Below, piece after piece: positions 38,272-47,299 of a stretch of DNA of 64,000 nt (positions are counted from its first letter, which is position 1; every line of letters starts with the position of its first letter). Source of the DNA: Alcanivorax borkumensis SK2. Lineage in GTDB: Bacteria > Pseudomonadota > Gammaproteobacteria > Pseudomonadales > Alcanivoracaceae. The stretch lies in NCBI RefSeq assembly GCF_000009365.1, contig NC_008260.1, positions 338,501 to 402,500 on the forward strand. The letters are read 5' to 3'. The position numbers and the translations under genes are program-made. Under the pieces are notes generated by a model, which was not told the origin of the DNA, did not search any database, and saw only the letters and a program-made list of their open reading frames with translations.

Positions 38272-41214
38272 TTACGCCCCGTCGGTAGGAGTGTGCATGG
38301 GTAGTTGAATAATAAACCGTGTGCCGCCCTGTTCAGCAACAGGGCTTTCCACCTGAATCGAGCCCAAGTGCTCTTTGATAATACTGTAAACCAGTGCCAA
38401 CCCAAGGCCTGTTCCGCGACCAGGGGGCTTACTGGTAACAAAAGGCTCAAATAGAGCGTCGCGCAATTCTTCAGGAATGCCGTGGCCTTGATCTTCCACA
38501 ATCACATTCACTGCTTGATCGGTGGCGTTGCTGAGAATGACTACCGGTTGTTTATCAATACTGGCGTCGGCGGCGTTACCCAGCAGATTGATGAATACCT
38601 GTAGTAGGCGCTGAGGGTCGCCTTGAACCCAGTGTTCGGGTTTACTTCGGTTGTCGAAGGGTTGCTGGCGGTGGTCTGGATCCAGCAGTAACAGAGATAC
38701 GGCTTCATCCACGGTGTCGCGGATATTTACTGGCACATGCTGGCTGTGCCTGATGCCCCCTGAATGGCTAAAGGTGACCAGTGATTCCACGATACGGGTA
38801 ATGCGGCGGGTTTGTTCAAGGATTTGCTGGCTCGATTCCAGTTGTTCTTCGGCGTCGGTTTCACTGTCTAAATTCTGGGCGAGGCAGGCGATGGCGGTAA
38901 CCGGGTTGCCAATTTCGTGGGCGATACCGGCGGCTAGTCGGCCGATAGAGGCAAGCCGTTCATTATGAGTCAGATGGGCTTCCATTTGGCGCAGCTCGGT
39001 AATGTCCTCAATTACCACCACCTGGCCGCCGGCTTGTTCCGAGGTGCCGGTGCCAAGGACTTCGGATTTATGGAGGCTTAGCCAGCGGGTCTGTCGGTCC
39101 ACCTCCAAAGATTGCTGCGGTTGGTGCGGGTTGTCATCACGGCTGAACTGGGTCAGGAATTCGCCCCACGGTGAAGCTAGGTCCGCTAATCGGGAGCCGA
39201 TAGTGCCGGCGGCAGTAATCCCCGTTAATTCTTCCATAGCCCGGTTCCAGCCGATGATCTCCCGGTCCGCGCCCAGCGAGATAACCCCCATGGGCAGCTC
39301 GAGTAGTGTTTGGCGATGGAAGCGACGCAGGCTGTCTAACTCTGCCGCTAGCCCGGAGAGTCGATCACGGTATTGCTCCAAGCGTGACTCAATAAACTGG
39401 ATATCTTCGCTGGAGCGTTGCTGCTCTTCGGGCAGGTAAGGTAAATGGTCGTCCATCAACTGGTGCGATACTGATGGTCCTAGCAGGCCGGAAAGGTTGG
39501 TTTCTAGCTGATCGCGCAGCCGCCGTAAGGCGTAGGGGCGTGTTTCTGTGCGCGGCAGGCGCAGGTCGCGCAGCGCCATTTCTACTTCACGTGTGGCGGT
39601 GATCGGACCCAGCGGTTGGGTCAGCGCTTCAATGAAGTTGTCTACGCTTTTGGTTTTCAGTTCCCATCGGTAGGGGCGGCGTAAGCTACCCACAGCACAG
39701 GCTTGGGCGGCGTTTTGCTCTGCCTGCGACATCGGGGTAACAATGGAGATGATGGCGTACAGCAATGTGTTGGCGGTGACCGAAACAATGGCCACGTGGT
39801 GCCATTGGTTGGCGCCGGTTTGGAAGCGCATGCCGAGCAATTCCATGAGCCCTTGAAATTGCCATTGTGGGTAGGTGATGGGCAGCAGCAATAACAGTAG
39901 CCATAGCAGGAAGCCAAGAACGAGACCGGCAAATAAACCGTTGCGGTTGCCCGAAGGCCAGAACAGAGCACCGATCAGTCCGGGGACAAACTGCAGGGTG
40001 GCAACGAACGACAGCACGCCCAGCTCAACCAAGGTGTGCTCGGTGCCGGTGAAACGATAGAACAGATAGGCTAGGGCGAGAATGGCGGCGATCAGAATGC
40101 GCCGGGTCCACAACAAGTTTCGGTATAGGTTTTGACCCCGATGCAACGGGCTGACCGGCAGTACCAAGTGGTTCAGGCACATCCCAGACAAGGCTAGGGT
40201 GGCCACAATCAGCATGCCGCTGGCGCCGGCCAAGCCAGCAATATAACCGAGAATGGCTCCATGCCCGCCGGTCACCATGCCAATACCCAGCGCATAGTAA
40301 TCTGGGGAGGTGGGGGCATTGCTGGCGGCGGCGGCCCATAGAATTACAGGTACACATAGGGCCATGATTAGAAACATTAACGGCAGCGCCCAGCTTGCGG
40401 TGATCAGAGCCCGGGGATTCAAGTTTTCGGTGAACGCCATGTAAAACATGTGTGGCAGCACGACGGCGGAGACGAAAAACGCCATGATCATGGAATGCCA
40501 ACTACCATCCTGCAGGGGATAATAGAGCCGGGCCAGCATTTCAGGGTGCTCGTCCAGCCAGTTGCCGAGGCTTTCCGGCCCGTCAAACACGCCGTATAAC
40601 CCCAGTAATGCAACTGCGCCAAAGGCTAACAATTTAATCAGCGATTCCATGGCGATGGCGACGACTAGCCCTTCGTGTTTTTCTCTGGCAGTAGCGTGGC
40701 GGGCGCCGAATAGAATGGCAAAGATCACCATCATAAAGCAGAAGCCGGCGGCTAGATCACGGGGATCAGACGTGTCGCTGAGGATCTGAATAGACTCCGC
40801 CACAGCTTTGAGTTGTAGAGCCAGCAGAGGTAAAACGCCGATCAACATGATAACGGTAGTTGTGGCACCGGCTAGGCGACTGCGATAGCGGAAGGAAAAC
40901 AAGTCTGCCAGCGAGCTTAGCTGGTAAGTGGCCGTGAGGCGTAGTATCGGTGCCAGCAATATGGGGGCGAGCAGAAAGATCCCGGAGATGCCGAGAAAGT
41001 AGGAGAGAAAGTTATAGCCGTATTGGTAAGCATAGCCCACCGATCCATATACCGCCCAAGCGCTGGCGTATACGCCCAGAGAAAAAACGTACACGGCGGG
41101 ATGACGGACCAACCTTGCTGGTAACCAGCCGCGCTCGGTGATCCAGGCCACCATAAAAAGGAAAAAAAGGTAGCCACAGGCGATCAGGATGAGGTCGCTA
41201 ACGCTATAGACCAT
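38272..41214 (-). CDS. cbrA: CbrA sensor histidine kinase with SLC5 transporter-like domain
   Basis: Membrane sensor kinase partner of CbrB. About 980 residues: an N-terminal SLC5/sodium-solute-symporter-like region with roughly 13 membrane segments (to about residue 500), a linker, a PAS domain (about 650-760), HisKA with GIAHEIGNPVTAI (phospho-His near 766), and HATPase with INLLGNAADAS, EDQGHGIPEE and GRGTGLGLALVYSI. ATG 41214 (MVYSVSDLI) follows AAGGA by five bases and overlaps the end of cbrX; upstream starts at 41220 and 41235 are possible. CbrA in Pseudomonas has the same architecture and transports histidine. cbrB follows 36 bp downstream. Confidence 0.93.
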   Translation of the reverse strand: MVYSVSDLILIACGYLFFLFMVAWITERGWLPARLVRHPAVYVFSLGVYASAWAVYGSVGYAYQYGYNFLSYFLGISGIFLLAPILLAPILRLTATYQLSSLADLFSFRYRSRLAGATTTVIMLIGVLPLLALQLKAVAESIQILSDTSDPRDLAAGFCFMMVIFAILFGARHATAREKHEGLVVAIAMESLIKLLAFGAVALLGLYGVFDGPESLGNWLDEHPEMLARLYYPLQDGSWHSMIMAFFVSAVVLPHMFYMAFTENLNPRALITASWALPLMFLIMALCVPVILWAAAASNAPTSPDYYALGIGMVTGGHGAILGYIAGLAGASGMLIVATLALSGMCLNHLVLPVSPLHRGQNLYRNLLWTRRILIAAILALAYLFYRFTGTEHTLVELGVLSFVATLQFVPGLIGALFWPSGNRNGLFAGLVLGFLLWLLLLLLPITYPQWQFQGLMELLGMRFQTGANQWHHVAIVSVTANTLLYAIISIVTPMSQAEQNAAQACAVGSLRRPYRWELKTKSVDNFIEALTQPLGPITATREVEMALRDLRLPRTETRPYALRRLRDQLETNLSGLLGPSVSHQLMDDHLPYLPEEQQRSSEDIQFIESRLEQYRDRLSGLAAELDSLRRFHRQTLLELPMGVISLGADREIIGWNRAMEELTGITAAGTIGSRLADLASPWGEFLTQFSRDDNPHQPQQSLEVDRQTRWLSLHKSEVLGTGTSEQAGGQVVVIEDITELRQMEAHLTHNERLASIGRLAAGIAHEIGNPVTAIACLAQNLDSETDAEEQLESSQQILEQTRRITRIVESLVTFSHSGGIRHSQHVPVNIRDTVDEAVSLLLLDPDHRQQPFDNRSKPEHWVQGDPQRLLQVFINLLGNAADASIDKQPVVILSNATDQAVNVIVEDQGHGIPEELRDALFEPFVTSKPPGRGTGLGLALVYSIIKEHLGSIQVESPVAEQGGTRFIIQLPMHTPTDGA

Positions 41215-41380
41215 CGGCATCCTTAATCTTGGCAATCCAGTAACTCAAGGCAATAAGGCCTAGCCAGATTAGGTAGGGGCGATACCAAGCACGCCCACCT
41301 TCGCTCCACCATTCAATGATGGCTGGAGATAGCAGGTAGGTGCCGAGAATAAAAATAATAAGCAGGCGATCAGTATACAT
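41204..41380 (-). CDS. cbrX: CbrX-like small hydrophobic protein upstream of cbrA
   Basis: A 58-residue ORF, MYTDRLLIIFILGTYLLSPA at the N-terminus, with a hydrophobic first helix, a polar W-W-S-E-G-G-R-A-W-Y-R-P loop and a second hydrophobic helix ending I-A-K-I-K-D-A-D. It overlaps the cbrA start by 11 bases, so translation of the two is probably coupled. Pseudomonas has a small ORF (cbrX) with the same size, topology and overlap upstream of cbrA. The name is by position and character only. Confidence 0.65.
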   Translation of the reverse strand: MYTDRLLIIFILGTYLLSPAIIEWWSEGGRAWYRPYLIWLGLIALSYWIAKIKDADGL

Positions 41381-41527
41381 AGGTGGTTAAGGCCCTCTGG
41401 TGCAAGAGCATACGTCAGGGGGTGAGGTGTGTAAAAGCAGGACTGGGTTGAACGTCTTGGATTGAAAGTTGAAACGCGGGGTTAGTCGAATGCGTTGTAA
41501 GGCAGCCCCAGCGATTTATGGCAAGGG

Positions 41528-42442
41528 CTATGTTGGCTGCGGAGGGGGCTCAACGGTATCTTCAACGTTGAGCCCGTCGGGTAACGGCTGTTGGTGGCCG
41601 GGAGGCCACTGGTGTTCAGGGTAATGGGTTGTCGCCCACGCGAGTAAGGCTGCGGGGCTTGTGCTTTGCAAATCAGCTGGTGGTTGCAGGCCCATGCAGC
41701 TCAAGGCGGCGGAGAGTAGCTGGTTGGCCCGATTAGGATCCAGAGCGTTACTGCCTGCAGATTTGGAAAGTTTTACATTGCGACCGCTGGAGACCACTGG
41801 CAAATGCGCATAGTCGGGTATAGGGCGTTTAAGACATTCCAATAGCCAGCGCTGGCGCAGGGTTGAGCCAAGTAGATCGGCACCACGTAATACATGAGTA
41901 ATCGCCTCATCGGCATCGTCCAGTGCACAGGCGAGCTGGTAGCCAAACAGGCCATCGCGACGGCGGATTACAAAGGCACCACCATCACGGTGGAGGTTAT
42001 TGCAGACGTGCCCTTGAATGTTATCTGAGTAACAAAGTTGGCGGTCTGGGACATGCAGGCGTACGGCAGTATCGGCATCAGCGGCCACAGCGGCGCTGAT
42101 GCCGGGGTGGCAATGGTTCAGGCTGGCTAGCTCTTTGCGAGTCAGACGGCAATGAAAGGCATGGCCGCTGTCGACCAATTGTGTCACCGCCGCCTGGTAG
42201 GCATCGCTGCGTTGGCTCTGGTAACGAACGGTCTCGTCCCAGTGTAGGCCGAATGCTTCCAACTGCCTCAAAATTCGATCAGCTGCGCCGGGCACTTCCC
42301 GCGGTGGATCCAAATCATCAATGCGCACCAGCCATGTCCCGCCACAGGAGCGGGCCTCTAGCCAGCTGGCCAGTGCGGCTACCAGTGAACCGAAGTGCAG
42401 TGGGCCAGAGGGGGTTGGGGCGAAACGTCCTCGGTACGACAT
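41528..42442 (-). CDS. gluQ: Glutamyl-queuosine tRNA(Asp) synthetase GluQ
   Basis: Truncated glutamyl-tRNA synthetase paralogue that glutamylates queuosine at the wobble position of tRNA-Asp. The 304 residues contain only the catalytic half: GRFAPTPSGPLHFGSLVAAL (HIGH-type), a DDLDPPRE motif, and KLSKSAG (KMSKS-type), with no anticodon domain. It lies between dksA and cbrXAB on one strand; dksA-gluQ pairing is conserved from E. coli to Pseudomonas. Confidence 0.95.
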   Translation of the reverse strand: MSYRGRFAPTPSGPLHFGSLVAALASWLEARSCGGTWLVRIDDLDPPREVPGAADRILRQLEAFGLHWDETVRYQSQRSDAYQAAVTQLVDSGHAFHCRLTRKELASLNHCHPGISAAVAADADTAVRLHVPDRQLCYSDNIQGHVCNNLHRDGGAFVIRRRDGLFGYQLACALDDADEAITHVLRGADLLGSTLRQRWLLECLKRPIPDYAHLPVVSSGRNVKLSKSAGSNALDPNRANQLLSAALSCMGLQPPADLQSTSPAALLAWATTHYPEHQWPPGHQQPLPDGLNVEDTVEPPPQPT

Positions 42443-42447
42443 GGTAG

Positions 42448-42573
42448 CCTCAAGCTACGAGCTATAAGTAAAACATCAGCGACTGAAAACGAGGAAGCCG
42501 CATCCCAAGTTGGGGCGCGGCCCTAGTTGACTCATCTTGAAAGTCATAACGCGTGGTCGCTTGGAGCTTGAGG
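42448..42573. repeat. Inverted-repeat spacer between dksA and gluQ
   Basis: CCTCAAGCT (42448-42456) and AGCTTGAGG (42565-42573) are exact 9-base inverted arms, with weaker pairing continuing inward. They begin and end within a few bases of the gluQ start and dksA stop. A GC-rich hairpin near 42494-42522 lies inside. The arm sequence is akin to the 33601-33740 element. Confidence 0.5.
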
Positions 42574-42575
42574 GT

Positions 42576-43553
42576 TTATCCCGCCACTTGCCGTTCTTTG
42601 ATTTCGGCCAGTTCTTTGCAATCGATACACAACTCTGCGGTGGGGCGAGCTTCCAAGCGGCGAATACCGATTTCTACGCCACATGCTTCACAGAAGCCAT
42701 AGTCGTCCTTGTCAACCAGATCGAGGGTCTTCTCGATTTTCTTAAGCAGTTTTCGTTCGCGGTCACGGGTGCGCAGTTCCAGGGCAAATTCTTCTTCCTG
42801 CGTGGCGCGATCGGCCGGGTCGGGCAGGTTGGCTTGCTCGTCCTGCAGATGATGCATGGTGCGGTCCGCTTCCTCCATTAGTTCCTGGCGCCAGGCCAGC
42901 AAGATGTTGCGGAAGTGTTCGCGTTGCTTTTCATTCATATATTCCTCATCAGGGCCGGGTTGGTAAGGCGTGAAGCCGTGAACCTGGGCCTGTGATGCAG
43001 AGGAACTAGAGGTTTTCTTTTTCACTTTCGAATTTACCTGAGCAGAAGAGGGGGAGCGGCTCGGCGAAGTCTTTTTGCCGGCAGCTGCTGTTCGTGCAGA
43101 ACCCGCGTGTGCGGTGGCTTTCGCAGCAGCAGATCGAGCGGCTGCGGTAGCCTTGCCTGATGCGGGTAATTTTGTTCTCGGTGTCGCGAGGGTTGTCTTG
43201 TTGGTGGAGGCCTTTTTTGCGGCGGCCTTGGAGGCCGGTTTGGCCTTGGCCTGGCGTTTGGCTGCCGGGGCTTTTACGGGTGAGGTAGTCGTGGCTTTCT
43301 TAGAAGTTGCGACTGCCTTACTCGCCGTTTTTGTGGTGGAAGGTTTCTTCGCAGCGGCTTTTTTTGCAGCGGGCTTGGTTGCGGCTTTAGCGGTTGCCTT
43401 TTTTGCAGTCGCCTTCTTCGCAGCCACTTTTTTGGCTGGGGTCTTCTTATTTGCCGTTTTTACCGATGCAGGGGGGTTCTTGCTGCTGGAAGCAGAGTCG
43501 GGGGTTTGTTTTTTAGCCGCCTTTGAGGAAGCTTTTTTCTTGCCGGTGGCCAT
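42576..43553 (-). CDS. dksA: RNA polymerase-binding factor DksA with a long Lys/Ala-rich N-terminal extension
   Basis: DksA binds the secondary channel of RNA polymerase and works with ppGpp. Residues about 192-325 are a normal DksA: EEYMNEKQREHFRNILLAWRQ, the coiled-coil tip DPADRATQEEEF with the key Asp pair, and a four-Cys zinc finger (CEACGVEIG and CIDC). Residues 1-190 are an added tract dominated by Lys, Ala, Thr and Ser with histone-H1-like AAKK/TAKK repeats; E. coli DksA is only 151 residues long. ATG 43553 follows GGGAG by eight bases. The whole frame is open without a gap, so the extension is probably translated. Confidence 0.92.
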   Translation of the reverse strand: MATGKKKASSKAAKKQTPDSASSSKNPPASVKTANKKTPAKKVAAKKATAKKATAKAATKPAAKKAAAKKPSTTKTASKAVATSKKATTTSPVKAPAAKRQAKAKPASKAAAKKASTNKTTLATPRTKLPASGKATAAARSAAAKATAHAGSARTAAAGKKTSPSRSPSSAQVNSKVKKKTSSSSASQAQVHGFTPYQPGPDEEYMNEKQREHFRNILLAWRQELMEEADRTMHHLQDEQANLPDPADRATQEEEFALELRTRDRERKLLKKIEKTLDLVDKDDYGFCEACGVEIGIRRLEARPTAELCIDCKELAEIKERQVAG

Positions 43554-43757
43554 TTTAATTAACTCCCTTAGCATCTTCGCGACTCTCTATCGGTAACCCG
43601 CAATCCTTGGGTGCCAGCCTGATATCGTCAAGGCCGATCATAATGTAATCTTCGACCTTACCCCGTCAGGGTAAGGGTTGCCACCAATCTGCGGGCCACT
43701 GAACATTTTCAAGCCGTCGCTGGTGAAAATCTAGCCGATTATAGCTATGCGGGCGCA

Positions 43758-43803
43758 ACAGGAAAGAGGAATCTTGTCACAGAGCCCTCTTTCCTGTGTT
43801 TTT
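43758..43803 (+). terminator. Orphan intrinsic terminator upstream of the aminotransferase gene
   Basis: Perfect 12-base arms ACAGGAAAGAGG (43758-43769) and CCTCTTTCCTGT (43786-43797), followed by GTTTTTG. The nearest upstream gene (dksA) is on the opposite strand. The stem must therefore act on a plus-strand transcript that begins between about 43560 and 43757, either a short RNA or the leader of the aminotransferase mRNA. Confidence 0.75.
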
Positions 43804-43872
43804 GCCCTGTTGTGCCGTATCAGGGTGTTGCTATCGGGCACCGTTAGTCACGTATTTTCAGGGAGTATGACT

Positions 43873-45042
43873 ATGACACCGAGCCTGTCTGAATTTGCTC
43901 GGCGCGTTCCGCCTTTTCATGTGATGGCCTTGCTGGAGCGGGCACAAGCACTGTCGGCTCAAGGACATGACGTGATTCACTTGGAAGTGGGGGAGCCGGA
44001 TTTCACTACCCCTGAGCCGGTGCTGGCAGCCATTCAGGACGCGGTAACGCACGGGTGCACCGGCTATACCCCTGCCGCTGGCCTGCCGGCCCTGCGTGAG
44101 GCGATTGCGGACGATTACCGGAAGCGCTTTGGGGCTCAAGTCAGCCCGGCGCAGGTGGTCGTGACGCCAGGGGCGTCGGGGGCTCTACAGTTGGCGCTGG
44201 CGGCATTGCTCAATCCGGGGGACGGCGTGCTGCTGACCGATCCTGGTTACCCCTGTAACCGACAGTTCGTGCGCCTGGTGGGTGGCGAACCGCAGCCGGT
44301 GGTACTGCAGGCCGGCAACCATTTCAATGTGGACTCCGAAGCGTTTATGGCGCAGTGGCAAGCCAATACTCGAGTGGCCATGGTGGCTAGCCCTGATAAT
44401 CCCACCGGCAATATGGTGCCGGCGGAGGTTTTGCAGCAGCTGGCGCAGGGCGCGCAAGAAAAAGGCGGCATTTTGTTGGTGGACGAAATCTACCAGGGTC
44501 TATGTTACACCCAGCCAGCGTCATCGGTGCTGGCTGGTTCGGCTCCTGTGTTGGTGATCAATAGTTTCAGCAAATATTTCTGCATGACGGGCTGGCGGTT
44601 AGGTTGGTTGGTGGCCCCGGAGCCGCTGGTGCCGGCCATTGAGCGGCTGGCTCAGAACCTGTTTCTTGCACCATCTACACCGGCCCAGTATGGGGCGTTG
44701 GCTGCACTGCAGGAACCGACCCTGACCATTTTGGAGCAACGACATCAATTATTGGCGCGCCGCCGCCAGTGTCTACTCAATGGTTTGGCACATTTGAAAT
44801 TGCCGGTGGTGTCGCGGGCGGATGGTGCTTTCTATGTGTACGTGGATGTGAGTGATTACACCGACGACAGTTTTGCTTTCTGTGCGAACCTGCTGGAAAA
44901 GGCCAAGGTGGCTATGACCCCTGGGTTGGATTTTGGTCAAGGTCATGATCACCGGCATTTTGTGCGGTTGGCCTACACTTGCAGCGAGGCGCGGCTAACA
45001 GAGGCATTGCGTCGGCTGGAACAGTATCTGGAGTCCCTGTGA
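43873..45042 (+). CDS. Class I/II PLP-dependent aminotransferase
   Basis: Aspartate-aminotransferase-fold enzyme of about 389 residues. GGGAG at 43861-43865 suits ATG 43873 (MTPSLSEFARR). The motifs HLEVGEPDFTTPEPV, TPGASGAL, ASPDNPTGNMVP, the PLP Lys in NSFSKYFCMTGWRLGW and the substrate Arg in FVRLAYTC are present. The amino-donor specificity is not clear. An aminotransferase next to dksA/sfsA is also found in Pseudomonas. sfsA overlaps its stop. Confidence 0.9.
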   Translation: MTPSLSEFARRVPPFHVMALLERAQALSAQGHDVIHLEVGEPDFTTPEPVLAAIQDAVTHGCTGYTPAAGLPALREAIADDYRKRFGAQVSPAQVVVTPGASGALQLALAALLNPGDGVLLTDPGYPCNRQFVRLVGGEPQPVVLQAGNHFNVDSEAFMAQWQANTRVAMVASPDNPTGNMVPAEVLQQLAQGAQEKGGILLVDEIYQGLCYTQPASSVLAGSAPVLVINSFSKYFCMTGWRLGWLVAPEPLVPAIERLAQNLFLAPSTPAQYGALAALQEPTLTILEQRHQLLARRRQCLLNGLAHLKLPVVSRADGAFYVYVDVSDYTDDSFAFCANLLEKAKVAMTPGLDFGQGHDHRHFVRLAYTCSEARLTEALRRLEQYLESL

Positions 45043-45758
45043 AGTTTGATCCCCCGCTGGAAACCGTAACGCTATTGCGGCGCTACAAACGGTTTATGGC
45101 AGATGTGGTTCGCGCCGATGGCAGCGAAATTACCGTGCACTGCCCGAACACCGGCTCCATGAAAAATTGTGTGTTGGGCGGGCCACAGCAGGCGCTGATT
45201 TCGGATAGTGGCAATCCGAAACGCAAATATCGCCACACCCTGGAAGCCTTGCAGGTGGCTCACGGCCACTGGGCCGGGGTCAATACCGCCCGCCCCAATG
45301 CGTTGGTGGAAGAAGCGGTGCGGGCCGGACAGTTCCCCATGCTGGATTCAACCAGTGGCGTGGAGCGGGAGGTGAAATACGGGGACAGTCGCTTTGACCT
45401 GGCGCTGGGCGAGCGGGCCGACCCACATACCTTTATTGAAGTGAAAAACGTCACCCTGGGTCCGGGGCCAGATGACAAGGATGACGGCGTCATCGCTTTT
45501 CCGGATTCGGTCACCGAGCGGGGCCAGAAGCACTTGCAGACGCTGATGGATGTGGTCGCGTCGGGAAAACGCGCGGTGTTGTTCTTTTGCGTTCAGCACA
45601 GTGGCGCCACGGCGGCGCGACCGGCGGATGAGATCGATGCCCGCTATGGACAGTTGTTGCGCGAGGCGATAGAGAATGGCGTGGAGGTGCTGGCCTGGAA
45701 GAGCGAGGTGTCGGCGCAGTGCTTCAGGCTAAAAGAGCCGTTGCCCCTTGATTTGTAG
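45039..45758 (+). CDS. sfsA: SfsA (sugar fermentation stimulation protein family)
   Basis: A 239-residue SfsA-family protein of uncertain role; members have a nuclease-like fold and in E. coli affect maltose genes. GTG 45039 (MKFDPPLETVTLLRRYKRF) overlaps the aminotransferase stop in a GTGA. HCPNTGSMKNC, SEVKYG-like REVKYGDSRFD, FIEVKNVTL and FPDSVTERGQKHL are characteristic. Location near dksA is conserved in E. coli and Pseudomonas. Confidence 0.93.
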   Translation: MKFDPPLETVTLLRRYKRFMADVVRADGSEITVHCPNTGSMKNCVLGGPQQALISDSGNPKRKYRHTLEALQVAHGHWAGVNTARPNALVEEAVRAGQFPMLDSTSGVEREVKYGDSRFDLALGERADPHTFIEVKNVTLGPGPDDKDDGVIAFPDSVTERGQKHLQTLMDVVASGKRAVLFFCVQHSGATAARPADEIDARYGQLLREAIENGVEVLAWKSEVSAQCFRLKEPLPLDL

Positions 45759-45860
45759 GGCTTATTTAATGCCCATTGCGCCGGATGTGGGATGCCGCCT
45801 CTGTGGCTCGGTGCTGTGCCCTTGGGGAAATGGGGCCTGCAAGTAAAGGGCTGGCGTTGA

Positions 45861-46826
45861 TTAGGGGAGGTCCTGTAGTTGCTGCTGCAACAGGGTCACT
45901 TGATTACCCCAGTAGTTCATCGATTCGAACCACGGGAAGGCGGGGGGAAAGGCCGGGTCGTCCCAGCGTTTGGCCAGCCATGCGTCGTAGTTGATAATGC
46001 GGCGAAGACGCAGCGGCTCGATTAGGCGTGTCTGATTCCAGGGGAACGGCAGGAAAGTGTCGTAGCCGCGAGCAAGGACCCGTAGTTGGTGCTGCTGCTC
46101 ATCGTTATCGCCGGAGAGCAGCATCCAGATGTCTTGCATGGCAGGGGCTCGTAGGCTGTCGTCCAGATCCACAAAGTGGGGGCCGCCCTGATTGTCGGCG
46201 TTGGGCCGCCAGAGGATGTTGCCGGTGTGGCAGTCGCCATGCACGTTCAGTAGCGGGAACGCACTTTCGTTTAATTGTTGCGCCACCTTTTCCAGTATCT
46301 GGCCGGTTACGTCCCGATATTGGCCGCGGTAGTTCAGGTCCACTACGTCGTCGCAAAGGAAGGTGCTGGCGGTACGGATGTCGTCGACGATCTGCAGGGT
46401 GGGACGCATCGTGTAGGGGCGGTCACTGCCGCAGGCATGCCAGCGGGCCAAGGTGCGACCCAGTTGCTCCAAGTGATCGTCGTTGGCCAGTTCCGGTGCG
46501 TGGCCGCCAGCGCGGCGAAAGACCGCAAAAGAAAAATCATCGCAGTGGAACAGGCTGGTGCCACCCTTCTCTATGGGGGCTACCACTGGCAAATCCCGTT
46601 CCGCCAAGAACAAACTAAAGGCATGTTCTTCGAGAATTTGTTCATCGCTCCAGCGCTGTGGACGGTAAAACTTTACAATCACCGGAGGGCCCTCTTCCTG
46701 TCCCACCTGATACACCCGGTTTTCAAAACTGTTCAGTTGCAGCAGGCGGCCGTCGCTGAGGAAGCCGGCGGCATCTACGGCATCCAGCATGTAATCGGGG
46801 GTTAGGTTATCGAAGGGATGAGACAT
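45861..46826 (-). CDS. srkA: Stress response kinase SrkA (YihE/RdoA)
   Basis: Cytosolic Ser/Thr kinase of the APH fold implicated in envelope-stress survival. The 321-residue protein has the opening LNSFENRVYQV, an ATP Lys in PVIVKFYRP, catalytic VHGDCHTGNILW (near residue 195-205) and the metal motif FVDLDDSLRAPAMQDIW. Convergent with sfsA over a 100-bp spacer without a clear terminator; a Rieske gene lies upstream on the same strand. Confidence 0.93.
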   Translation of the reverse strand: MSHPFDNLTPDYMLDAVDAAGFLSDGRLLQLNSFENRVYQVGQEEGPPVIVKFYRPQRWSDEQILEEHAFSLFLAERDLPVVAPIEKGGTSLFHCDDFSFAVFRRAGGHAPELANDDHLEQLGRTLARWHACGSDRPYTMRPTLQIVDDIRTASTFLCDDVVDLNYRGQYRDVTGQILEKVAQQLNESAFPLLNVHGDCHTGNILWRPNADNQGGPHFVDLDDSLRAPAMQDIWMLLSGDNDEQQHQLRVLARGYDTFLPFPWNQTRLIEPLRLRRIINYDAWLAKRWDDPAFPPAFPWFESMNYWGNQVTLLQQQLQDLP

Positions 46827-46906
46827 GGACGGCCTATGTGATCAACAAGTAAGGAAGACGCTGTTGCGGTATTGGCCTCTGGCGTCAGGTTTGAGCATTC
46901 GGCTTA

Positions 46907-47239
46907 CTACGCCGGCTGCGGCACTTCTCCGAGCCAGATTTCCTCGCCCCGCACTTCCAGTGGCACCGGGATCAGTTTGTCGCCACTACAGGGGCCAGAC
47001 AAGCAGTTGCCGGTTTCCACTTCGAACAGGGCGCCGTGGTTGGCGCACATGATGAACTGGCTGTCGCTGTCCATAAATTCATCGGGCATGAAGTTCAGCT
47101 CAATGCCCAGATGCGGGCACCAGTTGAGGTAGGCATGGACTTGCCCGTCGAACTTTGCCACTAAAACGGGTTGGCCATCTTTCTGATATTCCCGTGCGCT
47201 TTCGTGCTCAATGTCGTTGATGTTGCAAATGTGTTCCAT
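46907..47239 (-). CDS. Rieske [2Fe-2S] protein
   Basis: A 110-residue single-domain Rieske ferredoxin-like protein. The cluster ligands are visible as CPHLG near residue 41 and CANHG near residue 65 (Cys-x-His and Cys-x2-His), with the GxxxxGPC-like end NCLSGPC. No signal peptide and no partner oxygenase gene are visible, so the electron partner is unknown. Confidence 0.88.
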   Translation of the reverse strand: MEHICNINDIEHESAREYQKDGQPVLVAKFDGQVHAYLNWCPHLGIELNFMPDEFMDSDSQFIMCANHGALFEVETGNCLSGPCSGDKLIPVPLEVRGEEIWLGEVPQPA

Positions 47240-47299
47240 GGTTCGGCGCTTTCCGTAATGCTGTTCGGTGGAAATGTTTACAGGCTATCTCTGTCGTAG

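Noticed and set aside
43075..43596. Plus-strand Ala/Val/Phe-rich ORF opposite the dksA tail
   Set aside because: It mirrors the Lys/Ala repeat codons of the dksA extension and has no support of its own.
43747..43872. N-terminal extension of the aminotransferase from 43747
   Set aside because: It would run through the terminator stem, is unconserved in character, and ATG 43873 has a well-placed ribosome site.
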